A stretch of DNA of 64,000 nucleotides. Origin: Saprospiraceae bacterium. GTDB taxonomy: Bacteria; Bacteroidota; Bacteroidia; Chitinophagales; Saprospiraceae. The notes under the pieces were generated by a model, which was given only the letters and a program-made list of their open reading frames with translations, ran no database searches and was not told the DNA's origin. Positions 11,500 through 26,200 of this stretch are shown here, in pieces. Position 1 is the first letter of the stretch, and every line of letters begins with the position of its first letter. The stretch covers positions 28,102 through 92,101 of the forward strand of contig JADJVN010000016.1 of the NCBI GenBank assembly GCA_016710585.1. Direction: 5' to 3'. The translations under genes were made by a program, and so were the position numbers.

Positions 11500-13653
11500 C
11501 TAATTAAACCCTCGGCTTTTCATCAATGCATCTTTTGAAGGATCCTTTCCTCGGAACAATTTATATGCCTTTGATTCTTCAATAGTACCTCCTTTACTGA
11601 ATACATTATCATACAGCTTTTTTCCAATAGCTCTATCATAGGCGCCACCTGCCTCAGTAAAAGCTTCCCATGCGTCTGAACTAAGCACATCAGACCATAA
11701 ATAACTATAATATCCCGCTGAATATCCGTCATCTGCAAAGATATGTCCAAACTGTGGAGTGCGATGTCTCATGACTATTTCCTTTGGCATCTTCAATTCT
11801 GCAAGTGTTTCTTTCTCAAATTTGTCTGCATCAATTTTAGCATCTCCTGCCAGATGTAACTTCATGTCTATAAGTGCACTTGCGAGATATTCTGTTGTCG
11901 CAAAACCTTGATTAAACTTTGAGGCCTTATTTATTTTATCTAATAAAGACTGAGGCATGGGTTCCTTGGTCTTATAATGCAGTGCGAACTTCTGCAAAAT
12001 TTCCTTTGTAGAAAGCCATCTTTCCAAAATTTGAGAAGGGAATTCTACATAATCCGTTGCCACATTTGTTCCTGATAAACTTGGATATTTTACATTTGAA
12101 CACAATCCATGTAGTGCATGACCAAATTCATGAAATAAAGTCTCTGCATCTTCCCATGAAATTAATATTGGTTCATTGCCTTGCCCTTTTAAAAAATTGC
12201 AATTATTGGATACTATAGTAGTTATATCACCATTTAACTTTTCCTGCTCTCTATAAGCCGTCATCCATGCTCCAGACCTTTTACCATCTCTAGCATAAGG
12301 ATCAAAATACCAAAGCCCTATTAATTTATTACTTGTTTTATCTTCAACTTTAAAAACCCTTACATCAGGATGAAAAACTGGAACATCTTTAACTTGAGTA
12401 AATTTAAAATTAAATAACTCGGAAGCCATATAAAACATCCCTTCACGAAGGTTCTCTAATTCTAAATAATTCTTTACTTCAGACTCATCTAAGTCGTATT
12501 TCAATTTTCTAACTTTCTCTGCAAAGTATCTATAATCCCATGGTTCTATTGTTATTTTCTCATCTTCTTGATCGGCAATTTTTTGCATATCTGAGACTTC
12601 TTCCCTAACCTTTGAAATTGCAAACGGCCAAACAGACATTAATAAATTAAGCGCATTTTCTGGCGTTTTTGCCATTTTATCAGCTAATCTTAGATGTGCA
12701 TGAGTTGGATATCCCATTAACTTAGCTCTTTCAGCTCTAAGTGCCAAAATTTCAGGTATAATCGCATTATTATCATTTTTATCGCCATTGTCCCCTCTAT
12801 TTACAAACATCCTCCAAGCCTTTTCACGAAAGGCTCTATTCGTACAATCTCGTAAAAAAGGTTCTATTGCAGATCTCGTATTTGAAATAATCCAAGCATT
12901 AGATAATCCCTTTGACTTGGCTTTTTCTGCCGCAGAGGCTACAAAACTTGGAGAGAGTCCTTGCATTGCAATGGGATCATCTACAACTAAATATTTACTA
13001 CTCTCATCATCCAATTGATGCTGACTAAACTGAGTATAAAGGCTAGCCAATTTTTGATTAATCGCTGCAACTCTTGTTTTATTTTCAGAATTCAATTTCG
13101 CACCTGCGAGATTAAAAGATGTATAATATCTCCAAATCAACCGCTGTTCTTCCTCACTTAAACTTTGATACTTTTTATCCAAATAAACTGTCTCGATTCT
13201 TTTAAAGAGCTCTGTATTTTGATAAACGGAATCTGCAAATGAAGCAAAGCGTGGTTCAAGAACTGATTGAATAGAATCTAATTCTTTTGTAGCCATATTA
13301 CTAACCCAAACATAATAAACAGCCTGAACTCTTTTTAAGGTTTGTCCTGTTTTCTCCAATGCCACGATTGTATTTTCAAAAGTTGCAGGAGTTGGATTCT
13401 TAACTATCTTATCAATCTCCAATTTCTTTTGTACTAAAGCAAATTCGACAGCAGGAATAAAATCAATGATATTAACTTTATCAAATGCTGGTACACCATT
13501 ATATGGACCTGACCATTCGTCAGTCAAATAATTAGATTTGAGATTAACAGAACTATCCATAATTGCTGATTGATTTTTACTTAGTGTTTTACATTGTGGG
13601 AAAAATAGGATGGAAATGAAGAATAAAAAACAAAGCTTTCCTAAGGTTGACAT
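11500..13653 (-). CDS. M3 family metallopeptidase (peptidyl-dipeptidase Dcp / oligopeptidase-like lipoprotein)
   Basis: About 717-residue zinc peptidase of the thimet oligopeptidase / Dcp family, which cleaves short peptides. The zinc site HEFGHALHG is near residue 508 and is followed by the family's downstream Glu region (TDYVEFPSQILERW). The C-terminus has the usual HRTPQFGHIFADDGYSAGYYSY block. Length is typical. I place the start at 13653 because MSTLGKLCFLFFISILFFPQ followed by Cys is a lipoprotein signal; an upstream in-frame ATG at 13686 would bury that signal. Probably a periplasmic lipoprotein involved in peptide degradation. It lies directly downstream of the rRNA terminator on the same strand. 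Confidence 0.93.
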   Translation of the reverse strand: MSTLGKLCFLFFISILFFPQCKTLSKNQSAIMDSSVNLKSNYLTDEWSGPYNGVPAFDKVNIIDFIPAVEFALVQKKLEIDKIVKNPTPATFENTIVALEKTGQTLKRVQAVYYVWVSNMATKELDSIQSVLEPRFASFADSVYQNTELFKRIETVYLDKKYQSLSEEEQRLIWRYYTSFNLAGAKLNSENKTRVAAINQKLASLYTQFSQHQLDDESSKYLVVDDPIAMQGLSPSFVASAAEKAKSKGLSNAWIISNTRSAIEPFLRDCTNRAFREKAWRMFVNRGDNGDKNDNNAIIPEILALRAERAKLMGYPTHAHLRLADKMAKTPENALNLLMSVWPFAISKVREEVSDMQKIADQEDEKITIEPWDYRYFAEKVRKLKYDLDESEVKNYLELENLREGMFYMASELFNFKFTQVKDVPVFHPDVRVFKVEDKTSNKLIGLWYFDPYARDGKRSGAWMTAYREQEKLNGDITTIVSNNCNFLKGQGNEPILISWEDAETLFHEFGHALHGLCSNVKYPSLSGTNVATDYVEFPSQILERWLSTKEILQKFALHYKTKEPMPQSLLDKINKASKFNQGFATTEYLASALIDMKLHLAGDAKIDADKFEKETLAELKMPKEIVMRHRTPQFGHIFADDGYSAGYYSYLWSDVLSSDAWEAFTEAGGAYDRAIGKKLYDNVFSKGGTIEESKAYKLFRGKDPSKDALMKSRGFN

Positions 13654-13730
13654 AAAGATTACAATTTTATGACTGTAAAAATACATTCAAAACAGGAATA
13701 ATATATAAAAGAAAGCGAACTTCATAAAAT

Positions 13731-13761
13731 AAAAAAAGCCTTGACACAAAGTGCAAGGCTT
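13731..13761 (-). terminator. rRNA operon intrinsic terminator
   Basis: On the minus strand an 8-bp stem (AAGCCTTG / CAAGGCTT) with a 10-nt loop is followed by a run of T, just after the 5S gene. Confidence 0.85.
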
Positions 13762-13773
13762 ATTTTAAAAAAA

Positions 13774-13883
<110 letters not shown>

Positions 13884-13985
13884 TCTTATTTCTGGTTTTA
13901 TCCAGAATATATTTTAGTAATATTCAATACATTAATTGAATAAAAAAAAGGTTGGAGAGAAAATGAAATTTATAATATGAAAAAA

Positions 13986-16878
<2,893 letters not shown>

Positions 16879-17246
16879 CTTTAGTTGATTGCTGCATAAT
16901 TAGCAGTCAACTAAATGTTATAAATTGCTCATTTTCTCAATTAATCCAACCTTTCAAAGAACTTTTGTTTTTTTGGAGCCGCAAAGATACAACAGAATTA
17001 TAAAATTGCAAACTTATTCAAAAAAACTTTGAAGTATTTTCGGATTCGAACCGAAATATCCCGTCGCCATTGCGATTGACATACTAAAAAATTAACACGA
17101 CAGACATAAGGAGAGAAAAAGTAGAAAGAAAAACTGAACCTATGATCAAGACTTTGTTTGATCCGAACAGTCGTCCTATTTCGTAAAGAAATGTGCTCTT
17201 GTACTGAGCATTTAATTTGAATTTGCAATTGCTTGCTATTCTCTTA
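16879..17246 (-). other. 16S-23S spacer without tRNA genes
   Basis: About 370 nt. A boxA-like element (GTTCTTTGAAAGG on the minus strand, plus about 16950-16962) precedes 23S. A hairpin (TTAGTTGA / TCAACTAA, plus 16881-16913) adjoins the 23S 5' end and may be a processing element. No complete tRNA-Ile or tRNA-Ala is found. Only an isolated T-arm-like hairpin (TTCGG, loop TTCGAAT, CCGAA) is seen near 17040-17056. Confidence 0.7.
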
Positions 17247-18541
<1,295 letters not shown>

Positions 18542-18701
18542 TTGTATCTTTGTCTATTCGTTCAATTAAACCTTTCAGCTCAATCTCCCAAATATTTTGA
18601 CTTTCACTACTTCTATTCGATCTGCTCCTCTCTGTTTTCTCAAAGTCCTTTTCTTCGGTCCGATACTTTTTTCCTTTACCTTTTCTTATTTCTCCTTATC
18701 C

Positions 18702-18712
18702 TGTCAATGAAC
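18702..18712 (-). promoter_or_regulatory. boxA-like antitermination element in 16S leader
   Basis: Minus strand GTTCATTGACA, close to the TGTTCTTTGA boxA-like element found before rRNA genes in Bacteroidota. It lies about 160 nt upstream of 16S, and a similar element precedes 23S. Confidence 0.5.
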
Positions 18713-18777
18713 TTTTTGTCTCTTATATTTAACTATATTTGACTTTCTTTTTATTTCCTCGCCTTCGCAAGGGACTG

Positions 18778-18807
18778 CAAAGATATGCTGAGCTTCCATA
18801 TCTGCAA
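18778..18807 (-). promoter_or_regulatory. rRNA operon promoter (-33 TTG / -7 TATCTTTG)
   Basis: On the minus strand TTG (plus 18805-18807) is separated by 19 nt from TATCTTTG (plus 18778-18785), a full match to the Bacteroidota housekeeping promoter TTG-N19-TAnnTTTG. Transcription would start near 18771, giving a leader of about 230 nt that contains the boxA-like element. Confidence 0.8.
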
Positions 18808-18809
18808 AA

Positions 18810-19205
18810 TGGTTTAGCAAAAAAATAACAAATTTTAATTTTATAATGTGTATTATATTGATTATTAATCACTTACAAGGGTATAAATTTTAAAAAATCT
18901 TTTGACTTTTATTAGTTTTGAAGCTTTTTTACTAAATTCCATCATTTTAGATCATAGTTTTTTATTTCTGTTGGAATAAACTTGACAAATTTCTTTGAAA
19001 TTCTAAGCCAATTATTTGAAGTCAATACAATCAAATCAATCCTCTTTTTTTAAAACAAATTTATAACTAAAAATTACGACGCAAATTCACATTTATATTG
19101 ATGATTCAATACAATACCATGTATTATTAATAACATATAATATTAATAATTGCCATTAATTTAAAACAGCAAATTATAATCTCTTAATCTGCAATTATTC
19201 AAAAA
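18810..19205. other. AT-rich intergenic region
   Basis: Region upstream of the rRNA promoter and downstream of the lptG-like gene. No ORF with coding character, no tRNA and no clear terminator is seen. The AT-rich stretch just above the promoter could act as an UP-like element. Confidence 0.5.
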
Positions 19206-20299
19206 CTATTTTTGTGCTTTTTTGAAAAGGTAATACGCGACCAAAGCAAATATGATATTTGGAATCCAAATGGCTATCCATGGAGCCATGAGCTCATTGT
19301 TTGCAAATGTTAAGGAAAGTTTAGAAAGAAATATAAAAACTACTCCTAGTATCATCGCCACTGCAAGATGCAAACCCAATCCTCCCCTCACCTTCCTACT
19401 GGCTATACTTGCACCTATTAATGTGAGTATCAAGGTGGTCAATGGATCGGCAAATCTTCTATGCAATTCAACTTCAAATAATTGTGTGATTCCTGAACCT
19501 CTTTCTCGTTCTCGATTAATGAATTTGACCAATTGAGGCGTAGTCATCATATCCTTTTGATTTGTCACAAAAATAAAATCAGAAACTCGAAGATTAATAG
19601 AGGTATCTATTTTTTGAGATTTGAAGACTTGAAGACTTTCTGTACTGTCGGTAAAATTTCTTATCTCATAATCTTCCAAAGTCCAAATATGGGGTTCGGA
19701 TTTCCACCTTATTGTTTTTGCAGATAGTAATGACGTGATTTTTGAGTTTTCGATTTTCTCCATTTGAAATTCTCGTCCTGAAGAATCTGCGGCATGGAAA
19801 TAGTTAATATATATCTTTAGACCATCTCCAACAAAAAAATGCACATTTCTATCCTTGGCTTTAAAGCTAGTAGCTTTTATATGGTTATTCTCAAACTCTC
19901 TGAATATCTTATTACTCTAGGAACTATAAAATGATTACCCAGTAAATGTAAAAATGTAAACAGCAAACCTGATATTATATAAGGCTTTAGGAAACGCTTG
20001 TATGAAATTCCAGAGCTAAACATAGGAATGATCTCGGTTTGGCTAGCCATTCTTGAAGTAAAAAATATTACAGTGATTAATGCATAGATGGGAAACAATA
20101 GAGAATTTATCCAAGGAATGAAATTGAGGTAATACTTTGTTATAATTTCCCAGACAGAAACTTTTGCATTTAGGAATTTTTCAATGCGTTCACTTACATC
20201 AAATACCACTGCAATCAATGATAGAATCAACATTGCAAATAAAAAGGTACTGACATACTTTTTTATAATGTATTTATCTAATATGCTGAGTTTGAGCAA
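19206..20299 (-). pseudogene. LptF/LptG family permease, one-base frameshift
   Basis: YjgP/YjgQ-type permease of the LPS exporter, which with LptB moves LPS from the inner membrane to the periplasmic bridge. The N-terminal part (20299-19877, TTG start) has the first transmembrane helices and the typical FTSRMASQTEIIPMFSSGIS. The C-terminal part (to 19206) has the periplasmic domain and three closing helices (RRFADPLTTLILTLIG, then VFIFLSKLS). They are split by loss of one A near 19912: adding it joins VPRVN to KIFREFENNHIKATSFKAKDRN in one frame. About 364 residues when repaired. It follows tgt after 4 nt, a pairing common in Bacteroidota. The gene is normally essential, so a consensus error is more likely than true loss. 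Confidence 0.88.
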
Positions 20300-20303
20300 T
20301 TTT

Positions 20304-21433
20304 TTATAATTTTCGATTAATAGTTTGCAAGATATTGATTTTCCATGATGTATAATTATCTAACAAAATTTGTTTTCTTGCTTCGGTTACAAGCCAGAGA
20401 TAAAAAGACAAATTCTGCAATGTGGCTATTTGAGCTGCTAAAAGTTCTTTTACCATAAATAAATGTCTTAAATATGCTTTTGTGTGATTTTGACTTGTCA
20501 GATTGTCCAATCCAGTATCAATTGCCGAAAAATCTTCCTTCCATTTTTGGTTTTTTATATGGATAATTCCATTAGTCGTATATAATACACCATGTCTTGC
20601 ATTTCTACTAGGCAAAACACAATCAAACATATCAATTCCCTTCTCAATACAATCAAGAATATTCTCAGGAGTGCCTACACCCATTAAGTACCTTGCGCTT
20701 TGCTCAGGCAAAATTTCCGTCGAAATTTGGACAAATCGGTGAAGTTCTTCAACAGGCTCCCCTACAGATAATCCTCCGATTGCATAAATTGGATTTTGGT
20801 AGCGACAGATATATTCTAAAGAAGTTTTTCTGAGATCTTCATACATAGAGCCCTGAGCAATAGGAACATAAATTTGTTTGTGCCCATATTTATCGCCTAA
20901 ATTTTTAAAATAATCCATACCTCTATCCAGCCACCGATGTGTTATATCCATGGATTTCTTTGCATATTTTTTTTCACTTGGATATGCAGGACATTCATCC
21001 AAGACCATCATTATATCTGACCCCAGAATTCTCTGAATATCAACAACAGATTCTGGAGTAAACAAATGTTTTGACCCATCAATATGGGAATAAAATATTA
21101 CCCCTTCTTCTGTTATCTTTCTTCTTTCGCTTAATGAAAAAACTTGATATCCTCCACTATCAGTCAAAATAGGCTTATTCCAATTCATAAATTTATGTAA
21201 GCCCTCTGCTTTTTCCATGATTTCACATCCTGGTCGCAAGTATAAATGATAGGTATTGCCCAATATTATTTGTGCCTTGACATGCTTTCCAATTCATGTT
21301 GATGGACTCCTTTCACAGTTGCACTGGTTCCAACAGGCATAAAAATTGGTGTCTCTATCTGACCGTGATCAGTTTTTATTAACCCTGCTCTAGCTTTTGA
21401 ACTAGAATCGCTATGTATTAATGTAAATGACAT
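20304..21433 (-). pseudogene. tgt: Queuine tRNA-ribosyltransferase, one-base frameshift
   Basis: TGT exchanges guanine-34 for queuine or its precursor in tRNAs with GUN anticodons. The body shows ILTDSGGYQVFSL with the catalytic Asp, SDIMMVLDECPAYPS, YAIGGLSVGEP and FDCVLPSRNARHG, all diagnostic. The zinc-binding region near the C-terminus is altered: only H-L-F and few Cys are visible, so metal binding is unclear. The start ATG is at 21433 (MSFTLIHSDSSSKARAG) and runs to VKGVHQHELESMS. A missing A near 21277 then breaks the frame before AQIILGNTYHLYLRPG. Repair gives about 376 residues. It sits 3 nt after rodA and 4 nt before lptG. Confidence 0.9.
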
Positions 21434-21436
21434 AAT

Positions 21437-22831
21437 TTATTTTGTATGTGTCTGCATCCTCATCAATATCCCTATCATCATCGAAAAACTGATTAGGGAT
21501 GTCCCTCCCTTGCTGATCAATGGCAAAGGTATCCCAATTATCGGTAACAAACCCATCGTCATGCCAATGTTAATTGTCATATGAATGATTAATAATCCTA
21601 TAAAGCAGGTTGCAAAATAGGTAATAAATTTATGTTGAGATGACTCAGCTATTTTAATGCCTCTTGAAATAAGTAACACAAAAAGGAAAATTACCAAAAT
21701 GCTTCCAATAAACCCTTGCTCTTCACCGATGGTACTAAAAATAAAATCTGTGGACTGCTCTGGCACATATTTGAATTTTGTCATGTTGCCTTGTAAAAAT
21801 CCTTTGCCAGTCAAACCTCCAGATCCAATAGCTACTTTAGATTGAAGTACATTATATAATGAGCCTCTTGGATCGCATTCGGATGGTTTTAGCCAAACCT
21901 TAATTCTTTCTTGTTGATGAAATTCTAATTTATTAAATACAGGTATGACCAAATAAGAAAGCACACTTAATACAGCCATAACCAAAGTGGTTACAATGAC
22001 AATTCTTTCATTTCGTTCTTTCCAAACAAAAATCATGATTATCAAATTCGCCAATGAAATGAATAAAATTGAATAATACTTTAATGGAAATAAAAATTCC
22101 AAAGCAATAGTAATTGAGATCAACAAAAGTATATTAATCCATTTGAATTTTATGTTTTTCTTATAAAATGAATATAATACAAATATTACCAAGAGCAATC
22201 CAAGAAATACATAATAGAAAGGAAATAAAAATGAAAGTATAAATACTGCCATTAACAAAAAGGCAAGTAAATAATAAAATGGATTTAATCCTTCAATAAA
22301 AAGTACGATAAAAAAAGATAAGAATGTAATCGCAGATCCAGCATCAGGCTGCATTAAAATAAAAAATAATGGCAAGGCAATGATTCCAATTGCTATAAGC
22401 TGGTAATTAGTTTGTTTAAGATTTGTCTTGTGAAATGATAGAAAACTAGATAAAGCTAGGGCAGTGCCAAGTTTTGCAAACTCTGAAGGCTGAAATGAAA
22501 ATCCGCCTATTTCGATCCAAGCCTTAGCCCCTTTTATCTCAGAGCCGAAAATGAGAACCAAAATTAGCAATAAGATCGAAATCCCATAAATGACATAAGA
22601 GAAATTATGCCAAATCTTCCAGTCAACAAATAAACAGATAAAAAAAATACTTAGCGCAATAGCAATATAAAATAATTGCTTTGATATTGGAGCAGATAAG
22701 TCAAAAATCGTCTTATCTATATTCTGTGAATAAGTCACTGCATAAATTGCAAGTGCCCCTATTGTCATTAGGCAAAAATAACAAGCTAATAGGACCCAAT
22801 CATATTGTACTTTATCTTTCCTTTGGAGCAT
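21437..22831 (-). CDS. rodA: Rod shape-determining SEDS protein RodA
   Basis: 464-residue polytopic membrane protein of the FtsW/RodA/SpoVE family, a peptidoglycan glycosyltransferase that elongates the lateral wall together with a class B PBP. About ten hydrophobic segments are visible. Family blocks include FSFQPSEFAKLG, QPDAGSAITFLSFF, SKVAIGSGGLTGKGFLQG, VPEQSTDFIFSTIGEE and the closing GLLPIIGIPLPLISKGGTS. The insertion around residues 200-290 is long and very hydrophobic, as often seen in Bacteroidota RodA. It lies 6 nt after the SPOR gene and 3 nt before tgt, so probably one operon. Confidence 0.93.
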   Translation of the reverse strand: MLQRKDKVQYDWVLLACYFCLMTIGALAIYAVTYSQNIDKTIFDLSAPISKQLFYIAIALSIFFICLFVDWKIWHNFSYVIYGISILLLILVLIFGSEIKGAKAWIEIGGFSFQPSEFAKLGTALALSSFLSFHKTNLKQTNYQLIAIGIIALPLFFILMQPDAGSAITFLSFFIVLFIEGLNPFYYLLAFLLMAVFILSFLFPFYYVFLGLLLVIFVLYSFYKKNIKFKWINILLLISITIALEFLFPLKYYSILFISLANLIIMIFVWKERNERIVIVTTLVMAVLSVLSYLVIPVFNKLEFHQQERIKVWLKPSECDPRGSLYNVLQSKVAIGSGGLTGKGFLQGNMTKFKYVPEQSTDFIFSTIGEEQGFIGSILVIFLFVLLISRGIKIAESSQHKFITYFATCFIGLLIIHMTINIGMTMGLLPIIGIPLPLISKGGTSLISFSMMIGILMRMQTHTK

Positions 22832-22837
22832 TTGAGA

Positions 22838-23227
22838 TTATAATTCATCATATGAAATTTTGTCAGCTGACAAAAAGGCACCAGGAAATTTCTTTTTTAC
22901 TTGATCAAGCGCCCAAGTTGCTTCTGACCTAGAAAGATAAGCTCCTGCTTTAAGATAATAATATGGCTCCTTATAATCCCATTTTGATCTTTCAGAAAAA
23001 TTTCTTTGATATTGTGCTTTTGCTTCTTCCACTTGACGTCTATCTGTAGATGTCATGATAGTGATGCGCCATCCATTGACATAGCTTATCGACTTATTAA
23101 TTTTAATATAGTGATCCATCAACCTCGAAATATTGGGATCTTCATTTAAGACTATATTAGTCTGGCTGTATGAAACATTTACAAACAGGATTAAAAAACA
23201 AATAAGTGAATATAAAGTCCATTTCAT
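22838..23227 (-). CDS. SPOR domain-containing periplasmic protein
   Basis: 129 residues with a signal peptide (MKWTLYSLICFLILFVNVSYSQ). The remainder has the pattern of a SPOR domain (GWRITIMTSTDRRQVEEAKA, then YYYLKAGAYLSRSEATWAL and KKKFPGAFL). SPOR domains bind denuded peptidoglycan glycans. It lies between secA and rodA on the same strand, consistent with a cell-wall role. Function beyond that is not known. Confidence 0.8.
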   Translation of the reverse strand: MKWTLYSLICFLILFVNVSYSQTNIVLNEDPNISRLMDHYIKINKSISYVNGWRITIMTSTDRRQVEEAKAQYQRNFSERSKWDYKEPYYYLKAGAYLSRSEATWALDQVKKKFPGAFLSADKISYDEL

Positions 23228-23238
23228 TTTAAGATAAT

Positions 23239-26200
23239 TTATAAAGATTCAATGCCATGACAATTTTTATATTTCTTTCCACTTCCACAAGGACAACTGT
23301 CATTCCTTCCAATTTTCGGTCCCGTATTCCTTATAGTTTGAACTGGAATTGTCTCTGGTCTTCCTGCTGCTTCTGCCGCCCTTCTTGCATTTTCTTCAGA
23401 TTTATTTGTCTGCGTTTTATTAAAATCGCTTTTTTGAATTTTTGCTTCTTTGACTTCTTGATTCACAGCAAACATCAACTTTCCTTTTGCTAAATAAGAA
23501 GTAATATCACTATTCATTTTAAATACCAAAGTTTCAAATAATTTATAAGCCTCCATTTTATAGATTACCAATGGATCTTTTTGCTCGAAAGATGCTGATT
23601 GAACAGAATCTTTCAGTTCATCCATATTTCGCAAATGTTCTTTCCAGTTAGAATCCAAAATGCTAAGTGCTATGGAACTTTCTATATCACGCATGATACT
23701 GTTTCCATTTGTTTGTATAGCTGTTTCGATATCTGCAGCAATAGGAATCTGAGGCATCAATTCATCAATATACGGAATCATGATTCGCTTATAACGATTG
23801 CCTTCTTCCTTGTGTATATTTTGAATTCCCAGAAGCAACATTTCTTGAATTGCTTTTTCCTTTTTTGCATAAAAATCAAAAAAATCAGATTCAAATTTTT
23901 CAAGGATGTTCATTTCTTTTGATTCCTTAAAATATGACTCTGAGATATCAGGTTCAAATCCTAATATAATAATCGTCTCCCTAATGAAACCATCATAATC
24001 GTTTGATCTTTTAAAGTTTTTAACAAGATTACTCAAAGTAGATCTAAACATATAATCGATGTCTACACTCAATCTATCTCCATACAGCGCATGATTTCGC
24101 TTTTTATAAATAGCGGCTCTTTGGATATTCATCACATCATCATACTCAAGCAATCGCTTTCGCATTCCGAAGTTATTCTCCTCGACCTTCTTCTGAGCAT
24201 TTTCTATGGACTTGGTAACCATACTATGTTGCAGCACTTCACCCTCTTTATGTCCAATTTTATCCATGATAGTGATCATTCTCTCCGAATTGAACAATCG
24301 CATCAAATTATCTTCAAACGATACAAAGAACTGTGAAGATCCAGGATCTCCTTGTCTTCCTGCTCGACCTCTAAGCTGTCTATCCACCCTTCGAGATTCG
24401 TGTCTCTCAGTACCTATGATGGCAAGACCTCCAGCGTCTTTTACTTCTTGAGTAATTTTTATATCTGTTCCTCGACCAGCCATATTTGTAGCTATCGTCA
24501 CTTTTCCAGGTTTACCTGCCTCTGCTACGATCTCCGCCTCACGTTGGTGTTGCTTTGCATTTAACACATTGTGCAATATACCTTTCATCTGAAGCATTCT
24601 ACTCAGCTTCTCTGAAATATCCACTGATGTAGTCCCCACCAATACTGGTCTACCCTTTGATGTACAACTTTCTATCTCATCAATTACAGCATTAAATTTC
24701 TCACGAGCTGTCTTATATACTAAATCTTCTCTATCATCTCTAATGACTTGTCTATTGGTTGGTATGACCACAACATCAAGTTTATAAATCTGCCAAAATT
24801 CACCGGCTTCTGTCTCTGCAGTACCAGTCATTCCAGCTAACTTATGAAACATTCTAAAATAATTCTGAAGTGTAATCGTCGCATAGGTTTGAGTGAGTTC
24901 TCCCACCTTTACATTCTCTTTTGCCTCTAGTGCTTGGTGTAATCCATCAGAATATCTTCTTCCATCTAATATACGACCTGTTCCTTCATCTACAATCTTT
25001 ACTTCACCATCCATCACGACATATTCTTCGTCTTTTTCAAATAGAGAATATGCTTTAAGTAACTGGCTCATGCAATGCAATCGTTTTGATTTGATTGCAA
25101 AATCATTCAATATTTTTTCTTTCTGTTGAGTGGTCTCTTCTTTTGTAATATTTGGATTAATTTCTATTTGGTGAAGTGATTGAGCCAAATCAGGAATTAC
25201 AAAGAAGTTGTGATCAGACTCACCATTGGCAAGGAATTCTTCACCTCTTTTGGTCAACTCAACATTCCGATTTTTTTCATCAATAGTGAATAAAAGTGGT
25301 TCATCCGCAACGCGCATGTGCTTATTTTGCTCCTGCATGTAGAAGTTCTCCGTTTTATGCAAAAGGCCTCTGATTCCGTCTTCGCTGATAAACTTGATTA
25401 ATGGTCTGGATTTAGGTAAAGCGCGATAGGATCTAAACAAGGATAATCCTCCTTCACCTTCTCCCGTTCCTGTCTTACCCTCAGCGATTAATTTTTTTGC
25501 CTCAGATAAATAATTGGTAGCCAATCTTCTTTGTTCGTTAATCAACCTTTCGACCTTTGGTTTTAGGGCATTATATTCTTGACTTTCTTCATCCACATCC
25601 ACAGGCCCTGAAATAATCAATGGCGTCCTCGCATCATCAATTAAAACACTATCTACCTCATCAACCATTGCAAAATGGTGTTTAAGTTGGACTTTTTCAT
25701 CCACACCACGCACCATATTATCTCTCAAATAGTCGAATCCAAATTCATTATTCGTCCCATAAGTAATGTCTGCTTCATATGCAGACCTTCTTTGTGGAGA
25801 GTGAGGCTTATATTTATCTATGCAATCAACTCTCAAATGAAGAAACTCGAATATTGGCCCAACCCACTCTGAATCTCTTTTTGCCAAATAATCATTAACG
25901 GTAACGATATGCACTCCATTCCCACTCAAACCATTCAAATAGGCTGGTAAAGTAGCTACAAGGGTTTTTCCTTCACCTGTGGCCATTTCTGCAATCTTAC
26001 CTTCGTGTAAAACCATTCCCCCAATCAACTGAGAATCATAGTGTAACATATTCCATACAACTTCACCACCTGCAGCTGTCCAAGAATTTGAATAAATCGC
26101 CCGATCTCCTTGTAAATTAATATAGGACTTTGAAACTGATAAATTCCGATCTTGCTCTGTTGCAGTGACTTCTATAAGAGTATTTTCCTTAAATCTTCTG

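Noticed and set aside
17040..17056. A spacer tRNA
   Set aside because: Only a T-arm-like hairpin is present; acceptor, D and anticodon arms cannot be drawn.
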